A stretch of DNA of 64,000 nucleotides. Origin: Elusimicrobia bacterium GWB2_63_22. Its GTDB lineage: Bacteria > Elusimicrobiota > Elusimicrobia > Elusimicrobiales > UBA9959. The stretch spans positions 33,315 to 97,314 of the forward strand of contig MGUA01000009.1 in assembly GCA_001799735.1 (NCBI GenBank), written 5' to 3'. The translations under genes and the position numbers were made by a program. A model generated the notes under the pieces. It did not search any database. It saw only the letters and a program-made list of their open reading frames with translations, and was not told the DNA's origin. Of the stretch, positions 60,489-64,000 are shown in pieces (positions within the stretch are counted from its first letter, which is position 1; every line of letters starts with the position of its first letter).

Positions 60489-61598
60489 ATGGAAATAAAA
60501 GCGATAGGCATAATCGGCGGCAACACCACCGGCTGCGGCGCGGCCGAGCTGTTCGTCAAGCACGGCTACCAGGTGCGGCTTTACGACGACTTCAAGGACA
60601 GCCTCAACGTGGCGCTGGCCAAGATCTCCTGGTCGCTGCGCCAGGCCGGCAAAGAGGACCTGCTGGGCAACATAGAGGGCATCCAGGACCTGTCCAAGTT
60701 CAGCGGCGCCGATATCGTTATCGAGGCCGCCTCCAAATCCCCCGAGGAACGAAAACTGCTCTACACCAAGCTGCGCCCCCACCTGGACGGCGGCTGCGTG
60801 GTGGCCGCCCGCTGCGCCGTCACCCCGCTGAAGGAAATGCTGGATTTCGCCGAGCTGCCCAGGGAGCGCGTGCTCGGTTTTCATCTGCTCAAGCCGGTGC
60901 GGACCAACGGCCTGGTGGAGGTGGTGCGCACCGACCACACCAAGGACGAATACGTGGAGGCCGCCGTCGCGCTGCTGCGCAAGATCGGCAAGACCCCTAT
61001 CATGGTCAAGGATAACCCCGGCCAGATAGTGGAGCGCCTGGCCCGCCCTTTCCTGCTGGCCGCGATGCGCCTGCTGGAGTCCGGCAAGGGCTACCCGCAC
61101 GAGATCGACGCCGCTTTCAAGGAAGTGGGCGGCGCCGCGGCCGGGCCCTTCGAGATGCTCGACCTCGCCGGCCTGGATTCTGATTTCCGGGCTTCGGAAG
61201 CCATCTACGCCGCGCTCGGCAGCCCCGAGCGCCTGACCCCCTCGCCCACCCTGCGGCGCCTGGTGCAGTACGGGCAGCTGGGGCGCAAGTCCACCATCGG
61301 CTTCTATATTTACGAGGAAGGCCGCATAGCCGGGGAGAACCCGGGGCTGCCGAACATGATAAAGTACCTCGGCCTTAAGAAGACCGGGAAAGAAGAGATC
61401 TTTGGAGAGCTGATGCGGCCCGTGGTGGAGGAGGCCAAACTTTTGGCCGCCGAGATCATGGCCTCCGAGTACGACATCGAGACGGCCGTGAAGCTGGCTT
61501 TCGGCTGGCCCAAGGGCCCGTTCGCCTACAGCCGCGACCTGGCCGGGCTGCTGGAAAAAAAGAAGGTGTCGGAGTTCGACAAGCTGGACACTTTTTAA
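60489..61598 (+). CDS. 3-hydroxyacyl-CoA dehydrogenase
   Basis: 369 residues from ATG 60489, with GAGGAG (60472-60477) upstream; a TTG at 60483 is an alternative two codons earlier. NAD-binding domain with an atypical Gly-rich loop GIIGGNTTGCG, catalytic-region GFHLLKPV, then two 3HCDH C-terminal domains (VGGAAAGPFEMLDLAGLD and LAFGWPKGPFAYSRD). It oxidises (S)-3-hydroxyacyl-CoA in fatty-acid or butanoate metabolism. There is no hydratase domain or neighbouring beta-oxidation gene. 3 nt before a small unknown gene. Confidence 0.87.
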   Translation: MEIKAIGIIGGNTTGCGAAELFVKHGYQVRLYDDFKDSLNVALAKISWSLRQAGKEDLLGNIEGIQDLSKFSGADIVIEAASKSPEERKLLYTKLRPHLDGGCVVAARCAVTPLKEMLDFAELPRERVLGFHLLKPVRTNGLVEVVRTDHTKDEYVEAAVALLRKIGKTPIMVKDNPGQIVERLARPFLLAAMRLLESGKGYPHEIDAAFKEVGGAAAGPFEMLDLAGLDSDFRASEAIYAALGSPERLTPSPTLRRLVQYGQLGRKSTIGFYIYEEGRIAGENPGLPNMIKYLGLKKTGKEEIFGELMRPVVEEAKLLAAEIMASEYDIETAVKLAFGWPKGPFAYSRDLAGLLEKKKVSEFDKLDTF

Positions 61599-61601
61599 TT
61601 T

Positions 61602-61895
61602 ATGTTCAAGGCCTTGAAAAAAGCGCTAACGGCGTTCTTCCTGCCGGGCTCGCAGACGGATACCGTGGCCGTGGTCAAGACGGTCTACGCCCCCGACGGC
61701 AAGCGCCGGGTGCGCTTCTTCCGCAGGGACGAGGACGGCGTCTGCGGCTACCGTGAGGAGTATTTCGACGACAAGCTCCTGGAGATGAACTGGCTGCCGG
61801 TGAAGGAAGGCACGGCCGAGAAATACCCCGACCTGAATGCGGCCCTCGCCGCGGCCCTGGCGGAACTGCCCTGGCTGCACCTGGTCCCGCACTGA
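61602..61895 (+). CDS. Small conserved-looking protein, unknown function
   Basis: 97 residues, no membrane span. Basic N-terminal helix, then beta-rich middle (RVRFFRRDEDGVCGYREEYF) and an acidic C-terminal part. No family recognised. Probably co-transcribed with the dehydrogenase gene (3-nt gap). Confidence 0.6.
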   Translation: MFKALKKALTAFFLPGSQTDTVAVVKTVYAPDGKRRVRFFRRDEDGVCGYREEYFDDKLLEMNWLPVKEGTAEKYPDLNAALAAALAELPWLHLVPH

Positions 61896-61912
61896 GGGCC
61901 ACCGGCCGGGCG

Positions 61913-61947
61913 TAAAAAAAACCGCGGGAAGGCCCGCGGTTTTTTTG
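61913..61947. terminator. Bidirectional terminator
   Basis: ACCGCGGG-AAGG-CCCGCGGT with A-run before and T-run after, between the convergent small-protein and agmatinase genes. Confidence 0.9.
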
Positions 61948-61962
61948 TTGCTCCCGGAGCGC

Positions 61963-62823
61963 TCAGGCCAGGTAGCTCATCAGCCGGTAGACCAGCTTGG
62001 CCGCGGTGAGCTCGCTGACGTGCGAGCCGTTTACGGGGGCCACCTCTACCACGTCCACCCCGACCACACGTTTATTTTTGCAGACCGCCTTGAACAGGCG
62101 CAGCGCCTCGTACCAGCCGAAGCCGCCGGGCTGCGGCGTGCCGGTGCCCGGCATCACCGAAGGGTCGAAACCGTCCACGTCTATGGTCAGGTAAACCGTG
62201 TCCGTCAGCTCGCGCAGTACGGCGCGCTCCAGCTTGCGGAGGTCCTGGTTCTCGTGCATTAAATGCGTTTTAACGTTGCCCGCGTTGTGGAACTGGCGCT
62301 CGTCGTGGCCCACGCTGCGGATGCCCACCTGCACCACCCGGTTCGTGCGCGAGGCCGGGTAGACGGCACAGGCGTGGCTGTGCCTGTCGCCGTGGTAGGA
62401 GACGCGCAGGTCGGCGTGCGCGTCGAAGTGAAGTATGGAAAGGTTTTTGTGGCGCTTTATGAAAGGCGGCAGCAGCGCCTGGGTGACGCTGTGTTCTCCG
62501 CCGAGGAAGAACGGAATGGCCCGGGTGGAGGACAGCAGCCCCTCCACCGTGCGCTCCAGGTGCGGAAAGAACCTGGCCTCCGGCAGCGAGCAATCCACCG
62601 GCTGCGCGGTGAAGATGCCCTTCTTCCAGGTCTCGGACTTGGCCTCCTCGTCCCACAGTTCCACCTGCGGGGAGGCGTTTATAATGGCGGCCGGGCCGCG
62701 CCGGGTGCCCTTGCCGTAGGAGACGGTGCGCTCGTAAGGCACCGGCAGCACCGCGAAGGCCGCGCGCTCCAGGCTGACGCCGTCGTTGCGCATGAACTGC
62801 TTTTTAGCCGGTTTAAATTTCAT
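61963..62823 (-). CDS. speB: Agmatinase
   Basis: 286 residues. Mn-binding ureohydrolase motifs are present: H111 in GGEHS, D134-x-H136-x-D138 in FDAHADLR, and D215-x-D217 in DVDGFDPS. It hydrolyses agmatine to putrescine and urea in the cytoplasm. The ATG at 62823 has GGAGA before it. It lies 70 nt downstream of the arginine decarboxylase gene that makes its substrate, so this is a two-step arginine to putrescine pathway. Confidence 0.93.
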   Translation of the reverse strand: MKFKPAKKQFMRNDGVSLERAAFAVLPVPYERTVSYGKGTRRGPAAIINASPQVELWDEEAKSETWKKGIFTAQPVDCSLPEARFFPHLERTVEGLLSSTRAIPFFLGGEHSVTQALLPPFIKRHKNLSILHFDAHADLRVSYHGDRHSHACAVYPASRTNRVVQVGIRSVGHDERQFHNAGNVKTHLMHENQDLRKLERAVLRELTDTVYLTIDVDGFDPSVMPGTGTPQPGGFGWYEALRLFKAVCKNKRVVGVDVVEVAPVNGSHVSELTAAKLVYRLMSYLA

Positions 62824-62893
62824 GGTGGTCTCCGTTAAATGCCCGAAGATGCGGGGCTCGCCAGCGGCCCTGGCCCCGCCTGCAGGGTTGCGG

Positions 62894-63445
62894 TCAGAAG
62901 AGGAAGACGGCGGCGGCCACGGTGGTGGTCCAGACGCCTTCGGTGCCTATGGCCGACTGGGTGATATTGGCGGCGCGCACGATCTTGCCGCTGAGCTTCC
63001 AGATCTCTTCCTTCTGGTCCCAGGTGGTTTCGCTGCCGAACTCCACGCCCTGGATGGTGGATAACATCATGGCCGCCAGGTCTTCGGCGTAGTCGCCGGT
63101 CTTCTCGTCGGTCTCGCCGAAGGTGTGGTGTTCGGAGATATAGCCGTAATGAGAGCGGTCCTTGGGCACCGCCAGGCCCACGGAGGAGGCGATCAGGCGG
63201 TGGTTCTCGTTGATGGCGTTGCGGCTCAGCACGCAGTGCAGGATCTGGCCGTCGCTGAGCTTGGGCAGGCCCTTCTTGGCGGGGATGACCTTGCAATAGG
63301 GGGGGAAGATGCTGGAGACGTGCACAAGGTTGTACTTGGCTATCTTGGCGTCCCGGAGGGCTTCCTCGAAGCTCGCCAGCTTTTCCTTGTGGCGGCCGAG
63401 ACCTTTGGTCAGGAAAACTTCTTTGGGTACCAGGTGTAATGACAT
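62894..63445 (-). CDS. Pyruvoyl-dependent arginine decarboxylase
   Basis: 183 residues from ATG 63445. The self-cleavage site VSSIFPP (S44-S45) yields the pyruvoyl group; AINENHRLIASSVGLAVP and GVWTTTVAAAVFLF are other family blocks. It converts arginine to agmatine. Known members are mainly archaeal and chlamydial plus some bacteria. A longer start at 63478 would include the promoter; TATAAT lies exactly 6 nt before 63445 with no Shine-Dalgarno, so a leaderless mRNA is likely. Confidence 0.93.
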   Translation of the reverse strand: MSLHLVPKEVFLTKGLGRHKEKLASFEEALRDAKIAKYNLVHVSSIFPPYCKVIPAKKGLPKLSDGQILHCVLSRNAINENHRLIASSVGLAVPKDRSHYGYISEHHTFGETDEKTGDYAEDLAAMMLSTIQGVEFGSETTWDQKEEIWKLSGKIVRAANITQSAIGTEGVWTTTVAAAVFLF

Positions 63446-63451
63446 GGCTAA

Positions 63452-63457
63452 ATTATA
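63452..63457 (-). promoter_or_regulatory. TATAAT box 6 nt before the arginine decarboxylase ATG
   Basis: Minus-strand TATAAT then TTAGCC then ATG 63445. It gives this gene a promoter separate from the upstream ornithine decarboxylase. Confidence 0.6.
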
Positions 63458-63475
63458 ATAAATTAAGCGGGGGGG

Positions 63476-63513
63476 CAAAAAAATACCGCGGGCGCCGGCC
63501 CGCGGTATCTTTT
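63476..63513. terminator. Terminator of the ornithine decarboxylase gene
   Basis: ATACCGCGGG / CCCGCGGTAT stem, A-run on the left (T-run for the minus strand) and T-rich right side. Confidence 0.8.
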
Positions 63514-63529
63514 TGGCTTATACGGCGCT

Positions 63530-64000
63530 TTACCTGTTCACGTGCACCACTTTGGCCGGCGGGAAGCCGTTGAACCAGGTGGAGGACGCGTGGCTGTACG
63601 CGCCCATGTTGGTGCTGTACATCAGCTCGCCCAGCTGCAGGTCGGTCGGCAGCGGCATCGCGGTGGAGATCACGTCCAGCGCGTCGCAGGTGGGGCCGAA
63701 CACGGCGCAGTTCTCGGTCTTCTTGCCTTTGCGGAAGGAGAACATGTTGCAGTGCTGGTGGTCGAAGATGATGCCTGAGTAGCTGTGGTAGGCGCCGTCG
63801 TTGACGTAGTAGCAGGTCTTGCCGTCGCGCACCGTCTTGCCGTTGATGCGCACCACCGAGGTGCCGGCGGTCGCTATCATGAAGCGGCCGGGCTCGGCCA
63901 GGATCTCTATCTTCGGGTCCGGGAACAGGCGCTCCAGTTCGGCATTGATGGTCTTGGCCAGCAGCTGGAACGGCTTCACGGAGGCGTCGTACGGGGCCGG
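63530..64000 (-). CDS. Ornithine/lysine decarboxylase, fold III (5' end outside window)
   Basis: Only the last 156 residues are in view; the frame is open to the window edge. EPGRFMIATAGTSVV and VFGPTCDALDVIS (catalytic Cys block) and LMYSTNMGAYSHASSTWFNGF are typical of group IV PLP-dependent decarboxylases. It makes putrescine (or cadaverine) from ornithine (or lysine). With the two genes downstream it gives the cell a second route to putrescine. Confidence 0.9.
   Translation of the reverse strand, partial: PAPYDASVKPFQLLAKTINAELERLFPDPKIEILAEPGRFMIATAGTSVVRINGKTVRDGKTCYYVNDGAYHSYSGIIFDHQHCNMFSFRKGKKTENCAVFGPTCDALDVISTAMPLPTDLQLGELMYSTNMGAYSHASSTWFNGFPPAKVVHVNR

Noticed and set aside
1..64000. 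tRNA, rRNA, riboswitch and CRISPR arrays
   Set aside because: Read through the intergenic regions by eye and saw none; a covariance-model search would be needed to exclude small RNAs.

Overview
The window is high-GC DNA from a diderm bacterium. Diderm is inferred from an outer-membrane-barrel-like protein ending in Phe (51731-52525), an alpha-2-macroglobulin-type protein, a lipoprotein and many Sec signal peptides. The mix of a pyruvoyl-dependent arginine decarboxylase, eukaryote-type ornithine decarboxylase, SWIB protein, secreted WD40-caspase protein and many unfamiliar secreted proteins reminds me of Elusimicrobiota. There is no rRNA or tRNA here to confirm this, so treat the assignment as a guess. 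I found no CRISPR array, tRNA, rRNA, integrase-bearing island or complete insertion sequence.

Layout. (1) 194-10284: a tight plus-strand set of a secreted WD40/caspase-like protein, a secreted NHL-propeller protein, a MJ1255-type glycosyltransferase, an App1-type phosphatase and a permuted papain-like (YiiX) protein; then a lone response regulator, an unknown minus-strand protein and NfeD. (2) 13471-20668: a probable operon headed by clpC (beta-lactamase-fold serine hydrolase, small membrane protein, U32 peptidase, HExxH lipoprotein, YaeQ-like protein), most junctions overlapping. (3) 20772-27308: secreted alpha-amylase, secreted HExxH protein, MFS transporter, ChaN-like protein and a secreted trypsin-like protease. 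(4) 27309-29098: an AT-richer gene bracketed by two 157-bp direct repeats and by two copies of the protease gene end plus terminator. (5) 29099-39903: a giant alpha-2-macroglobulin, a DUF985 cupin, a secreted agmatine-deiminase/PPAD-fold enzyme, a DUF362 ferredoxin-type protein and an M3 oligopeptidase. (6) 39904-48572: a lower-GC block with a DUF2339 membrane protein and two HEAT-like secreted proteins, again bracketed by two copies of a gene end plus terminator. (7) 48573-61895: a Cys-rich secreted protein, M23 peptidase, RsmH, SWIB protein, barrel protein, PBP1C, a second trypsin-like protease, divergent lexA/recA, a XerC/D-type recombinase, an unknown membrane protein and 3-hydroxyacyl-CoA dehydrogenase. 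(8) 61963-64000: a polyamine cluster (agmatinase, pyruvoyl arginine decarboxylase, ornithine decarboxylase) giving two routes to putrescine.

Most notable. First, two unrelated lower-GC cargo blocks each sit between a gene and its old neighbour and are flanked by direct repeats made of the upstream gene's 3' end plus its terminator. Second, several genes have a TAnnnT hexamer exactly 6 nt before the ATG and no Shine-Dalgarno, suggesting leaderless mRNAs. Third, REP-like hairpins share a constant head and carry variable tails; one of them supplies the lexA stop codon. Fourth, there is a rich secreted enzyme set (two trypsin-like proteases, caspase-like, three HExxH proteins, a PPAD-fold deiminase) together with alpha-2-macroglobulin and PBP1C.
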